Assembly (NCBI RefSeq): GCF_010686755.1
Contig: NZ_JAAGXA010000009.1
Span: 124,001-188,000 of the forward strand
Direction of reading: 5' to 3'
DNA from: Nocardioides zeae
Lineage (GTDB): Bacteria; Actinomycetota; Actinomycetes; Propionibacteriales; Nocardioidaceae
Length of the DNA stretch: 64,000 bases
Position 1 is the stretch's first letter, and the number at the start of each line of letters is the position of its first letter. The notes beneath the pieces were generated by a model. The model did no database searches, had not been told where the DNA came from, and was given only the letters and a program-made list of their open reading frames with translations. A program made the position numbers and the translations under genes. Below, piece after piece: positions 19,420-28,908 of the stretch.

Positions 19420-21270
19420 TCAGCGGTGCGCGCGCCGGTTCCGCCGGAGGGCCGACACCACTGCCCCGCGAAGGGCCCCGAGGCCTCCCGCGGCCACCAG
19501 CACGGCGAACGCCCCCCACGCACCGGCGAGCACCACGACCCGGCCGGTCGACGCCAGCGGCGGCGCGGCGCGGCCCTCGAGGCGCCGTACGTCCCAGCCG
19601 TCGGTCGTCAGCAGCGGCTTCGCGCGCAGGCCGGGGACCAGCTCGGTGGGGGCGTCGGCGACGTCGGGTCCGCGGTCGACGACGACGTGGCTGACGCCGA
19701 GGCGCAGCAGGGCGTCGGTGCGGGCGTCGGCGTCGGGCAGGGCCAGCGCCGCGAGCACCGCGCGAGCGCGGACGTCCTCCCCCGGCAGGCGGCGACCGTC
19801 GACGTAGAGGTCGTCGGCCGCGACGACCTCACGACCGGAGGCCCCCAGGGCCCGCGGAGTCGGGTCGAGGACGGGGCGACCGCCGTTCCAGGCCGGCGCA
19901 CGGTAGGTCGCGAACGGCAGCACCACGACCGCGCCGGGCACGTCGTCGTCGGCGAGCGCGTCGGCGGCGCGCGCCAGGTCGTCCGGGACGGCGACCGCCT
20001 CGAGCCGTTGCTGCACCCCGAGCGCGGCGTCCGGAAGCGCCGCCACCGGGAGGAGCGGCAGCACCCACACCAGGGCCGGGGCGAGCACGACGCCGCGGCG
20101 GTCGCCGCGGGCGCCGCGCGCCCGGGCCGCCCGGGTCGCCCGGGTCGCCCCGGTCGCCCGGGCCGCCGCGGTCGCGGCCCCGACGAGCAGCGCCGGAAGC
20201 GCCAGACCCGCGAGGCGCGAACCGTCCCGGAGCAGTCCACCTCCCGGCACGGCGAGGGCGACTGCCGCGGACGCGGCCGGCCAGCACCACGTGAGCAGTC
20301 CGAGACCGAGCCCCGCCGCGGCGAGCCCGAGCACGGCGACCCGCTCGCGGACCGGCGGGCCTCCCGCGACGGCCCGGGACGCCACGACGAGCAGGCCGAC
20401 GACCGCCGCGGCCCACGCCCAGGCCCACGGCCCCGCGAGGGAGGCGGGGACGACGTCGGTGTTCCAGATGCCGCCGAGCCCCAGCACGGCGACCGGTGCG
20501 GGCACCCCGTCGGGGCCCCGCGCGGCGAAGACCTCCGCGGCCGTGCGCGCCGCAGCGGCCGTGGGCGGCTCGCTCCCCGGCGCCGCGAGCCCGGCGACGA
20601 CCCACGGGGCGTTCGCCGCCGCCAGCGCCGCCACGAGGAGCGCCCAGCGGCGCGGCCCGGCGCGACCCACGACCCCCACCAGCAGCACCGCGGCGAGCGC
20701 GGTCGCGACGCCGGCGGACCCGCTGAGCGAGCCGATCGGGAGCAGGAGGAGCCAACCCGCCGGGAGGGGACGTCCGCGCGCCGCGCGCCGCCCGGCGACG
20801 TGGAGCCACGGCAGCACGGCGTAGGCCAGCAGCATGGTCCAGTGCCCGAGCAGGAGCCGCTCGACGACGTACGGGTTCCAGGTCGCGAGCACGACCGCCG
20901 CGGCCCGCACCCCCGCCGGCGCGGTGCGCACGACCCGGTGGGCGCCGCTCCCGACCGCGACGAGGGAGCCGAGGAGCACCGCCTTCTGGAGCACCACCCC
21001 ACCGACGAGCTCGTCGAGCAGTGCGACGACCTGGTCGGACGGCACCGCGCGCGGCGCGCCGTCGACGAGGCCCCAGCCCGCCTGCGTCACGGGCAGGTCC
21101 GGCAGCCAGACCATGTCGTAGGACAGGACGAGACCCGGCAGGAGCGCCGGACCGAGCAGGACCACCGCGACCAGGACGGCGAGGGCGTCGAGCAGGAGGG
21201 CGGTACGCCGCGGGACCGCCGGCGTCGCGACGGCGCCCGGCGAGGACGCGGGGCCGGGATCGACGGTCAC
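19420..21270 (-). CDS. Polytopic membrane protein of envelope island (Rv0226c-like)
   Basis: 616 residues, roughly 11-13 transmembrane segments and a C-terminal extracytoplasmic part (about 440-580), then a last helix and a basic tail. VLSYDMVWLPDLPVT and WNPYVVERLLLGHWTMLLAYAVLPWL are motif-like stretches resembling the Rv0226c family, whose members look like GT-C-type transferases or transporters. No certain catalytic residues are assigned. The GTG start overlaps the stop of the upstream gene as GTGA, so translation is coupled. A 20120-20180 low-complexity stretch encodes an Ala-Arg-Thr run. Confidence 0.75.
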   Translation of the reverse strand: MTVDPGPASSPGAVATPAVPRRTALLLDALAVLVAVVLLGPALLPGLVLSYDMVWLPDLPVTQAGWGLVDGAPRAVPSDQVVALLDELVGGVVLQKAVLLGSLVAVGSGAHRVVRTAPAGVRAAAVVLATWNPYVVERLLLGHWTMLLAYAVLPWLHVAGRRAARGRPLPAGWLLLLPIGSLSGSAGVATALAAVLLVGVVGRAGPRRWALLVAALAAANAPWVVAGLAAPGSEPPTAAAARTAAEVFAARGPDGVPAPVAVLGLGGIWNTDVVPASLAGPWAWAWAAAVVGLLVVASRAVAGGPPVRERVAVLGLAAAGLGLGLLTWCWPAASAAVALAVPGGGLLRDGSRLAGLALPALLVGAATAAARATGATRATRAARARGARGDRRGVVLAPALVWVLPLLPVAALPDAALGVQQRLEAVAVPDDLARAADALADDDVPGAVVVLPFATYRAPAWNGGRPVLDPTPRALGASGREVVAADDLYVDGRRLPGEDVRARAVLAALALPDADARTDALLRLGVSHVVVDRGPDVADAPTELVPGLRAKPLLTTDGWDVRRLEGRAAPPLASTGRVVVLAGAWGAFAVLVAAGGLGALRGAVVSALRRNRRAHR

Positions 21271-23138
21271 GAGACCGGTGCGCCGGTGAGGTCCGGCGAG
21301 CCGAGGGCGGCGTCGGTCACGCACACGGGCGGGGCGCCGGGCGCCGGCTGCACGAGCACCGAGCCCTCGTCACGGACGACGAACCACACGTACCCGACGC
21401 CCTCCGGCACGGTCACGACCTGGCCCAGCGCGTCCCCGACCCGCACCACGAGAGAGGACTCCGTCCCCGCTACGACCCCCAGGCGCAGGATGATGCCGTC
21501 GTCCGGGCCACGCTCGAGGACGTGGACACGGGGCCCCGAGACCGCCCACCCGCAGCCGGGGTCGGGGCCCGTCGCCTGGTCGGTCACGGCCGTCAGCCCG
21601 ACCGGGCGCAGGCGCGCGAGACCGTCGAGCGCGAGCAGCTGCGTCCCCGGGCGGTCGAGCGCCTGCTCGCGGCCGACGGCGGTGAGGATCCCCGCCAGGT
21701 CGGTGCTGACCGCGATGTCCTGCGGCGGCGACAGCGACAGCAGCGGCGCGGCGGGGTCCTCGTCCAGCGCACGCAGGGCACCGTCGACGTAGTTGCGGGA
21801 GTACTCCCGCTGCACCACCGGCACGAGGAGCAGGGTGGTGAGCACGCAGCTCGCCGCCACCACCGTCGTCACGAGCACGGCGGGGCTCGACCACGCGAAG
21901 GGTGCGGGGGGCGCCGGGTCCGCCACCTCCTCCCCCGGCTCCTCCCCCGGCTCGGACGACGGCTCGGACGACGGCTCGGGCGACCGCTCGGGCGACCGCG
22001 GCCGCACCGGCGCGAACGCCGCGCAGACAGCGACGACCAGCACCGGCAGGGCGTCCGTGATGTAGCGGGGGTCCCGGGCGACCAGGCCGAGCGCGTCCGC
22101 ACGCCCGACGACGAGCAGCAGCACGTCGGCGGCGACGTACCCCACCGCGACCAGCCACGCCTGCCAGGCGCCCCGACGGCGGCGGAGGCTGACCACGACG
22201 AGCGCGACGAAGCCCGCGCTGACGAGCGCGGCGAGCGGGACCGGCACCACGGCGTACACCGTGTTGATCGCGCCGTCACTGCTCCACGGCGCGCCGACGA
22301 CACCGGGCAGGAGCACCTGGAAGAGCACTCGACCTGCCGCCAGCCACCGGTTCTGGTCGTCCGAGGCGGTGCCGAGGGCATCACCGTCGGTGAGGGTGAG
22401 GTAGGCCGCGACGTACGCGCCCCAGACGAGCGCGTGCGCGAGCCACAGCCACCGCAACCGCAGCACCTCGACCACCCGCGCGCGCCAGCCGAGGCCCGCC
22501 CCCAGCACCAGCACGTGCACCGCGAGCAGCAGCGGCAGCACGAGGGCCGCCTTCTCCCAGAACACCAGGCCCAGCACCTGGGCGAGCACCGAGAGCACCG
22601 CCCAGCGGCGTCGGCCCGTGCGCGCGTGGAGCACGAGGCCGAGCAGGGCCGCGAGCAGGGCCACCTGCAGCGGGAGGGCTTGGAGCCCGGCCGCCCACCA
22701 GAGGGACGTCGCCAGCGCCAGGGGCGTGAACAGGTACGCCGCGAACGGCACCAGCAGCCACGGACTGGGCGGGAAGAGGGCCCGCAGCACCGCCAGGAGC
22801 AGGAGCGAGGCGACCAGCTGCAGCGCCACCAGCGAGATCGCGGCGGGCAGGAAGGACGTGTCGGCGAGGTGGCTGACGACCCAGTAGACGGCGTACTGCC
22901 CCGGTTCGAGGTGGCCGTTGTAGTCGCGCACCAGGAACTCGCGGCTCAGGCCCAGCGTGCGGGCGAGCTCGAGGTGCCGGAAGTCGTCCTGCCAGAAGTA
23001 GGACCCCGGGACCGTGAGGGCGCGGAGCAGGGTCTGCAGCGCCACCAGCCCGAGCCCGACGTGCCACACGCTCACCTGCGGCAGGCGGCCACCGAGCGCC
23101 GCGACCGCTGACCGGGCACGATCCACCGTCGCGCTCAT
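21267..23138 (-). CDS. Polytopic membrane protein, putative GT-C glycosyltransferase
   Basis: 623 residues with about 11 transmembrane helices in the first 430 residues and a soluble C-terminal domain. The first long loop holds SYFWQDDFRHLELART: an acidic pair in this place is what GT-C (polyprenyl-phosphate sugar) transferases use. A Ser/Pro/Glu repeat linker (SPERSPEPSSEPSSEP) separates the halves. ATGA overlap with the aftD-like stop and GTGA overlap with the next gene make a tightly coupled three-gene operon. The donor and acceptor are not known. Confidence 0.75.
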   Translation of the reverse strand: MSATVDRARSAVAALGGRLPQVSVWHVGLGLVALQTLLRALTVPGSYFWQDDFRHLELARTLGLSREFLVRDYNGHLEPGQYAVYWVVSHLADTSFLPAAISLVALQLVASLLLLAVLRALFPPSPWLLVPFAAYLFTPLALATSLWWAAGLQALPLQVALLAALLGLVLHARTGRRRWAVLSVLAQVLGLVFWEKAALVLPLLLAVHVLVLGAGLGWRARVVEVLRLRWLWLAHALVWGAYVAAYLTLTDGDALGTASDDQNRWLAAGRVLFQVLLPGVVGAPWSSDGAINTVYAVVPVPLAALVSAGFVALVVVSLRRRRGAWQAWLVAVGYVAADVLLLVVGRADALGLVARDPRYITDALPVLVVAVCAAFAPVRPRSPERSPEPSSEPSSEPGEEPGEEVADPAPPAPFAWSSPAVLVTTVVAASCVLTTLLLVPVVQREYSRNYVDGALRALDEDPAAPLLSLSPPQDIAVSTDLAGILTAVGREQALDRPGTQLLALDGLARLRPVGLTAVTDQATGPDPGCGWAVSGPRVHVLERGPDDGIILRLGVVAGTESSLVVRVGDALGQVVTVPEGVGYVWFVVRDEGSVLVQPAPGAPPVCVTDAALGSPDLTGAPVS

Positions 23139-26100
23139 CCCCCACCTCCACGACCACGCACCAGCACGATGCCGACCAGCCAGCCGACGCCGAGCGCGGC
23201 CAGGCCGTCCGCCGCGAGACCCGGGTACGCCGCCCGCTCGGCCAGCGCGGACGCGACGCCCGACGCGCCGACGAGGGCGACCGCCGCCCAGCGTGCGCGC
23301 TCGCCCGGCCAGCGGTACCCGAGGACGAGGCCTGCAGCGGCGACGAGGCCGCCCGCCACGGTCACCGCCAGCACGACCACGGCGGCGAGCGGGGGCGGCG
23401 TCCGGCGGGCGCGGAGATGAGCAGGCGCGCGGACGGGCCGGTGCTCGGGCAGCGGGACGGGGCCGTCGACCACGAGGAGGAGGTCGCGGCCCGAGCCGGG
23501 CCACCGCCGCCCGACCGCGGTCGCGGCCGCCAGCAGGAGCACGCCCGCGGCCAGACCGCCACCGACGAGGAAGAGCCGGTAGGCCCGGTCCGGCGCGAAC
23601 TCCACGAGCACGCGACCGTCGACGCCGGCCGGCACGACGAAGCCCTGCCGCCACCCGTCGACCGCCACCCGGTCGAGGTCGCGTCCGTCGAGGGTGGCGC
23701 TCCAGCCGGGGTTGGCGTTCATGGGCAGGGCGAGCACGGACTCGTCACCGGCGCCGACCGCGATCTCCCAGGACGTGCGGTCCCGGGCGTCGACGGTGGC
23801 CGGACGCGCCGTGGTCGTCGCGCTCGCCGCGCTCGCCGCGCCCGACGACGCCGCGCCCCCGGCCGGCGTCCAGGCGAGGGTGGTGGCCAGGAACTGGGCC
23901 GTGGGCGCCGCGACCACGCGGTGGGTGCCAGGGCGGAGGTCGACGGCGTCACCGCACGCCTCCCACGTCAGCGGGGTCCCGGCGAGGACGTCACCGACCG
24001 TGCCGTCCACCCGCGTGGGCACCCGCACGCCGTCGACGAGCACGTCGGGGCCGAGCCCGCAGGTCGCTCCGGTCGCGGCCGCCGGATCCGGCGCGTGGCG
24101 GAGGTCGCCCACCCCGCCGAGACCCAGCTCGGCCAGCGTCATCGGACCGAGACCGTCGCTCCGCTCCAGCTCGACCACGACACCGCCGTCGGCGACGAGC
24201 GGCTCGATCTCGGCGGTGCCGAGCCCGAGGGGCACGCGCCGCGACTCCCCGTCGGCGGTGCGGACCGTGACCACGTCCGGCAGCCCACCGGTCGCGGCCC
24301 CGAGGGCCGTGACGCTCGTCAGGGTGCGCCGCCCCGGCCACGTGAACGTCAAGGTCGCCTCCTCCGCGCCGGGTTCGCTCCGCCACGCCGTGTCGGGGTC
24401 ACCGTCGTGGGCGAAGACACCCGCCGCGAGCGGGTCCTCGGCGTACACCGAGTCGGCGACGACGGTGGCGGCGCCGCCCACCGGGTCGAGCAGCCGCGCG
24501 GCCGCCGGCCCCGGGCGGGGCGAGACGGTGCCCCGCAGCCGCCAGCTGCCCGGTTCGGTGGTCGTGAAGGTGCGGTCCATCGTCTCCGACTCGGGGAGCA
24601 GCACCGCGTCCTCGTCGCAGGTCAGTCCCCAGTCGAGCTGCACGCAGGCCCGCGTGACGGGCGGCTGCTGCAGCAGCACGGTGGTGCTCGCACCGACCGG
24701 CGTCGCCAGCACCCGGGTGCGCCCCGGCGCGATGCCCGGCAGGCCGACCTCCCGCACGCCGACGCTGCCCGTCTCCGCGCTGCTGGAGCTCGCCTGCACG
24801 ACCTCGACCCGCAACGTCCGGAACGCGGGGAGGACCACCCGCAACCGGCCGTCGGCGGGCACGCCGTAGACCTCGGCGCTCCCGTCGACGACCAGACGGG
24901 CCCGCTCCACCTCGCGCAGCCCGTCGCCCGGTCCGGTCAGGAAGGCGACCTCGACGACCCCGCCGCGGGACGGCGCGTCGAGGTCGACGTCGAGCCACTG
25001 GTCCTCCGCCGGACGCAGGGGGTCCGACTCCCACCAGGTCGACTCGTCGGCGTCGACCGCGGCGGCCGGACCACGCCGGGGGTCGACCGGCCCCAGCACG
25101 TCGACGTACCCCCGGGAGCTCGACGCGGTGACGGAGGCACCCGCGACGTACTCCGTCGCCGCGAGCGGGACCCCGGGCGCCCCGGCGTAGTCCGTCTCGC
25201 GGCGACCGTCGCGCTCGGCGTCGTCGGCCGCCATCGTCTGCCCGACGGCACGGTGCACGCGGCCGAACTGCCGCTCGCGGCGCACGTAGCCGTCGGTGAC
25301 GACGCCCCCCTCCCCCGGCTCGCCGGTGAGCGCCACCGGGTCGTCCGTGGCGACGAGCCCGGCGTCGACGAGACCGAGCACGTCCTCCGGCGCTCCGCTC
25401 AGCTCGGTCGCACCGCCCTCCGTGACGCGCGCCGCGGCTGCCGCTCCCGCCGCGCCCTCGACCTCCCAGACGTCGATGAGGGCACGCCCCGGCACCCCGC
25501 TGTCACCGAACCGCGCCACCCGCTCGATGCCCGCGCTCGTGGCGAGGGTGTGCTCCGTGCGGTCGGGGTCGGCGCCCCCGGAGAGGGCCGGGTCGAGGTC
25601 GCGGCGCAGCACCACGTGGGTGACGCCGATGCGCGCCAGGTAGTCGCGGAGGCCGGCCAGACCGACGCCCGAGGCGAAGCGCTGCTCCAGGCCGTCGAGG
25701 ACCCGGGCGGTCGGACCGGGCGTGAGCGGCACCTGGCTGCGCGAGACCCAGGACGCTCCCTCCCCCTGCAGCGGCTCGTCGATCGTCCAGCCCCAGGTCT
25801 GCAGGCCGAAGCCCGCGCCGGGCACCACGAGCGCACGGGAACCGGGCTGCTCCTGCAGGTACGTCGCGGTCTCCGTCCACGCCGCGGGCTTCGCCTCCCA
25901 GCCCGGCGTGCGCATGCCCGCACCCACCGCGGGCGAGGCCCCGACGAGCACGAACGTGGCGGCCAGCACGAGGATGCCCCGCGCGCCGGGCCCGGCCACG
26001 TCGGGGCGGTCGCGGAAGCGGCTCCGGAACGCGGCCGCCAGGGCCACCGCCCCGTGCCCCACCCCGAGGGCCAGGGGCAGACGGACGAGCGGGTCGACCT

Positions 26101-27172
26101 TGTGCACGTTGCGCAGGGGGGCGAGGGGACCGTCGAGCAGGTCCCGCACGAACGGGTCGACGAGGGAGCCCGTCTGCGCCGCGCTGCCGGCGACGAGGCA
26201 GAGCAGCCCGACGAGGGCGATCGCACCCATGAGACGACCGGCCGGCATGTCGCGGCGCGTGAGCCCGTAGCAGCCCAGCGCGGCGACCACACCGGCGAAC
26301 ACGACGAGCGGGCCCGTCGTCACGAGGGTGTGGGCCGCGGGCCACCACGGCTGGCCGTCGACGGCGTAGTAGGCGACCCAGTGGTCGGCCCCGCGCACGC
26401 TGTTGGCCCACGCGGTCGTGGAGGTCGTCGCCGCCGCCGTCTCGATGTAGTCGAGGAACGGGGGGCTGTAGCGGCCGAGCAGCAGGAGCGGACCCAGCCA
26501 CCACAGGCTCGCGGCGAGGCAGCCGACGGCCCACCACGCAGCGAGCAGGCGACCCGTGCGGTGCCGCAGCCCCGACGCGAGCAGCACCAGGGCCGCCGGG
26601 AGCACCGCGATCGTGCCGGTCGCGTTGACACCGCTCATGCAGAGCACGGCGACGCCCGACAGCAGGCCCGCCGTGACCGGAGGGACCCGACCCCGCAGGC
26701 ACGCCACGAGCGGCCAGCACATCCACGGCAGGAAGGTGGCCGGCAGGAGCTCGCCCGTCAGCACGCCCACGGCACCGAACAGGCGGGGGGCCAGCGCGTA
26801 GGACAGCCCCGCGAGCACGGCCGCCGTCGACGAGAGGGACAGGGCGCGCGCGAGGCCGCGGGCACCCTCGTACGCGAGCACGAGCAGGAGGGCGGTCCAC
26901 AGGCGTTGCGCGACCCAGTCGGGCACGCCGAGCACGTCGGCGCCCGCGAACCACGCGCCCTGCGGGAACAGGTAGCCGTAGGCCTGGTTCTGCAGCTCGC
27001 CGAAGGAGCCGTCCGGGTTCCACAGGTGGAGGGCCCGCCCGAGGAAGGCGAGGGGGTCGTCGGTGAGGTCGAGCTTCGTGTCGAAGGTGGTGCGCCCGGG
27101 GAGCTGCACGAAGGAGAGCACCCCGAAGAAGGCCCACGTCGCGGCTCGCACGGTCAACGCGCGAGCGCCCAA
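23135..27172 (-). CDS. aftD: AftD-type alpha-(1->3)-arabinofuranosyltransferase
   Basis: 1345 residues. The N-terminal GT-C membrane domain (about 1-430) includes the acidic loop TTFDTKLDLTDDP and the hydrophobic blocks that follow; the rest is a very large extracytoplasmic part with carbohydrate-binding-like beta domains (about 700-1250), ending in more transmembrane helices. Size and layout match mycobacterial AftD (about 1400 residues), which adds branching arabinose to arabinogalactan/lipoarabinomannan from decaprenyl-phosphoarabinose. The TTG at 27172 is chosen: GGGAGG lies 6 bases upstream, whereas the next in-frame GTG (27151) has none. First gene of the operon that continues with two membrane proteins. 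Confidence 0.88.
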   Translation of the reverse strand: MGARALTVRAATWAFFGVLSFVQLPGRTTFDTKLDLTDDPLAFLGRALHLWNPDGSFGELQNQAYGYLFPQGAWFAGADVLGVPDWVAQRLWTALLLVLAYEGARGLARALSLSSTAAVLAGLSYALAPRLFGAVGVLTGELLPATFLPWMCWPLVACLRGRVPPVTAGLLSGVAVLCMSGVNATGTIAVLPAALVLLASGLRHRTGRLLAAWWAVGCLAASLWWLGPLLLLGRYSPPFLDYIETAAATTSTTAWANSVRGADHWVAYYAVDGQPWWPAAHTLVTTGPLVVFAGVVAALGCYGLTRRDMPAGRLMGAIALVGLLCLVAGSAAQTGSLVDPFVRDLLDGPLAPLRNVHKVDPLVRLPLALGVGHGAVALAAAFRSRFRDRPDVAGPGARGILVLAATFVLVGASPAVGAGMRTPGWEAKPAAWTETATYLQEQPGSRALVVPGAGFGLQTWGWTIDEPLQGEGASWVSRSQVPLTPGPTARVLDGLEQRFASGVGLAGLRDYLARIGVTHVVLRRDLDPALSGGADPDRTEHTLATSAGIERVARFGDSGVPGRALIDVWEVEGAAGAAAAARVTEGGATELSGAPEDVLGLVDAGLVATDDPVALTGEPGEGGVVTDGYVRRERQFGRVHRAVGQTMAADDAERDGRRETDYAGAPGVPLAATEYVAGASVTASSSRGYVDVLGPVDPRRGPAAAVDADESTWWESDPLRPAEDQWLDVDLDAPSRGGVVEVAFLTGPGDGLREVERARLVVDGSAEVYGVPADGRLRVVLPAFRTLRVEVVQASSSSAETGSVGVREVGLPGIAPGRTRVLATPVGASTTVLLQQPPVTRACVQLDWGLTCDEDAVLLPESETMDRTFTTTEPGSWRLRGTVSPRPGPAAARLLDPVGGAATVVADSVYAEDPLAAGVFAHDGDPDTAWRSEPGAEEATLTFTWPGRRTLTSVTALGAATGGLPDVVTVRTADGESRRVPLGLGTAEIEPLVADGGVVVELERSDGLGPMTLAELGLGGVGDLRHAPDPAAATGATCGLGPDVLVDGVRVPTRVDGTVGDVLAGTPLTWEACGDAVDLRPGTHRVVAAPTAQFLATTLAWTPAGGAASSGAASAASATTTARPATVDARDRTSWEIAVGAGDESVLALPMNANPGWSATLDGRDLDRVAVDGWRQGFVVPAGVDGRVLVEFAPDRAYRLFLVGGGLAAGVLLLAAATAVGRRWPGSGRDLLLVVDGPVPLPEHRPVRAPAHLRARRTPPPLAAVVVLAVTVAGGLVAAAGLVLGYRWPGERARWAAVALVGASGVASALAERAAYPGLAADGLAALGVGWLVGIVLVRGRGGGG

Positions 27173-27257
27173 GGAACACCTCCCGTCCGCCGCGTGCCGC
27201 ACCTCACGTGAAGTAATGTGCCACGAGTCCCCGACCGACCGTGAGAGGTGCCCCCGC

Positions 27258-28007
27258 TTGTCGTCATCGCGACCCGACCAGCCCGCCGACGCGGAGGCGC
27301 ACCGCGACGCGTCGTTCGACGACGTCTGGGCGACCGCCCAGCACTTCACCGGCTGGCTCACCGAGGCGCAGGCGCGCCTCCTCCACGCCGAGGCCCTCGC
27401 GGCGCCCGGCACCACGGACGCCCTCGAGATCGGCTCCCACCAGGGTCGCTCGACGGCCGTGCTCGCCCACGCCCGCCGGGCGCGCGGGGGTCGGCTCGTC
27501 GCGCTCGACCCGTTCGTCGACGGCCGGCTCTTCGGTGGCGCGGCGACGCGCACGATCTTCGAGAAGAACATGGCGACCGCCGGCGTGCGGGACGTCATCG
27601 ACCTGCGGGTGGCCTACTCGACGAAGGAGCGGGCCTCGTGGAGCACCCCGCTCAGCCTGCTCTACGTCGACGGCAAGCACGACTACTGGACGGCCGGCGA
27701 CGACCTGATGTGGGCCGTGCACCTCCCCGAGGGCGGCGCCGTGCTCGTGCACGACTGCTACTCCTCCATCGGCGTGACCCTCGCGATCCTCCGCCACGTG
27801 CTGTTCTCCCGCACGCTGCGCTACGAGCGCCGCGCCGGGTCGCTCGCGCTCTTCCGGGTCGGCCGACCCAGCCTGGCCGACCGCGGCCGGGTGCTCGCCG
27901 AGATGCCGTGGTGGATCCGCAACGTCGGCATCAAGGTGCTCCTGCGCCTGCGGCTGCGCCCCGTCGCCCGCCTCGTCGGCCACGACTCGCCGTACGACCC
28001 CTACTGA
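27258..28007 (+). CDS. Class I SAM-dependent methyltransferase (Methyltransf_24-like)
   Basis: 249 residues. Motif I is DALEIGSHQGRSTAVLAHA (about 45-63), the acidic strand-2 end is VALDPFVDG, and LLYVDGKHDYWTAGDDL matches the later motif of this class. The TTG start at 27258 has AGAGGTG upstream. The in-frame ATG at 27216 is rejected because it lies within a likely -10 hexamer, TAATGT (27214-27219). It converges on another methyltransferase with a 7-base overlap of the stops. Its role in envelope glycan or lipid modification is inferred from position only. Confidence 0.83.
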   Translation: MSSSRPDQPADAEAHRDASFDDVWATAQHFTGWLTEAQARLLHAEALAAPGTTDALEIGSHQGRSTAVLAHARRARGGRLVALDPFVDGRLFGGAATRTIFEKNMATAGVRDVIDLRVAYSTKERASWSTPLSLLYVDGKHDYWTAGDDLMWAVHLPEGGAVLVHDCYSSIGVTLAILRHVLFSRTLRYERRAGSLALFRVGRPSLADRGRVLAEMPWWIRNVGIKVLLRLRLRPVARLVGHDSPYDPY

Positions 28008-28846
28008 GCCGCGGGCTCGCCCAGGCGGTAGACCCGCCGCTCGAGCAGAGTGCCGTCACCACGGCGCAGCTCGGGCTTCACCACGTCGTCGAAGCGGATC
28101 GGGCGTCGCGCCATGCGACGCTGCCGCCGCCACGTGACGACGTCGGTCGCCGCAGCGATGGCACCGGCCACGGCCGTGCGCGGGTGGCCGGGCTGCTCGA
28201 GGGCCCACGCCATGAGCGCGGGGTCGACCTCGCCCTCGACCCGGTAGTCCAGCCGGTCGCGCCAGTGCAGCATCAGCACCCGCGACTCGAACTGCGAGTC
28301 CAGCACCTTCTCGACACCGCGCCGCAGTCCCGTGCGGTCCAGGTACGCCGCCACCTCCGGGTCGGCGTGCGGCGTCGTCTTCGCGGTGAGCACCAGCGTG
28401 CCGGGAGTGCCGGAAGTGCCGGGGGCGCCGTCCGCTGCCGGCTCGAGGCGGCACCACCAGACGTGGCTCGGGAAGTCCACGATCTTCGCGCTCGGAGCGT
28501 CGGGCACCTCGACGTACCCCGCCCGCGACACCCGCACCAGCTCGTCGATCACCGCGCCCGGGTCCGGCACGTGCTCGAGGAGGTTGGAGCAGATCGTGTA
28601 GTCGAACGCCCCGTCCGCGAACGGCATGTCCGCGGCGTCCGCCTCGAAGAGCGGCCGGGTCACCCGGGCCTCCTCCCGACCTGAGCGCTGCCCGCCGAAG
28701 CGAGCGTCGACGTACCGGTCGAGCAGGACGTCCGCGCGCCACGACGGCTTGTCGCCGCTGCCGACGTCGAGCACCAGGGCGTCGTCGTCGACCGGGAAGG
28801 AGAGCCGCCGCTCGGCGAAGAGACGCAGCTGGGTGAGCACGGACAT
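28001..28846 (-). CDS. Class I SAM-dependent methyltransferase
   Basis: 281 residues. ALVLDVGSGDKPSWRADVLLD is motif I plus strand 2; ADMPFADGAFDYTICSNLLEHVPDP is the post-motif with the aspartate-rich active-site edge. A short Gly/Ala/Pro-rich insertion (DGAPGTSGTPGT) interrupts the C-terminal half. Substrate unknown. A CACAAT box 6 bases before the ATG may be a leaderless promoter, weaker than those of other genes here. The flippase gene starts 63 bases upstream on the other strand, so the two probably share a divergent control region. Confidence 0.85.
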   Translation of the reverse strand: MSVLTQLRLFAERRLSFPVDDDALVLDVGSGDKPSWRADVLLDRYVDARFGGQRSGREEARVTRPLFEADAADMPFADGAFDYTICSNLLEHVPDPGAVIDELVRVSRAGYVEVPDAPSAKIVDFPSHVWWCRLEPAADGAPGTSGTPGTLVLTAKTTPHADPEVAAYLDRTGLRRGVEKVLDSQFESRVLMLHWRDRLDYRVEGEVDPALMAWALEQPGHPRTAVAGAIAAATDVVTWRRQRRMARRPIRFDDVVKPELRRGDGTLLERRVYRLGEPAAQ

Positions 28847-28908
28847 GCCGGGATTGTGTCAGGGCGCTCGATGCGGTTCCTGCCGAGGCGTCCTCTAGGC
28901 TCCCGCGG

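Noticed and set aside
27216..27257. ATG at 27216 as start of the methyltransferase
   Set aside because: It falls in the likely -10 box TAATGT, and the TTG at 27258 has a ribosome site.
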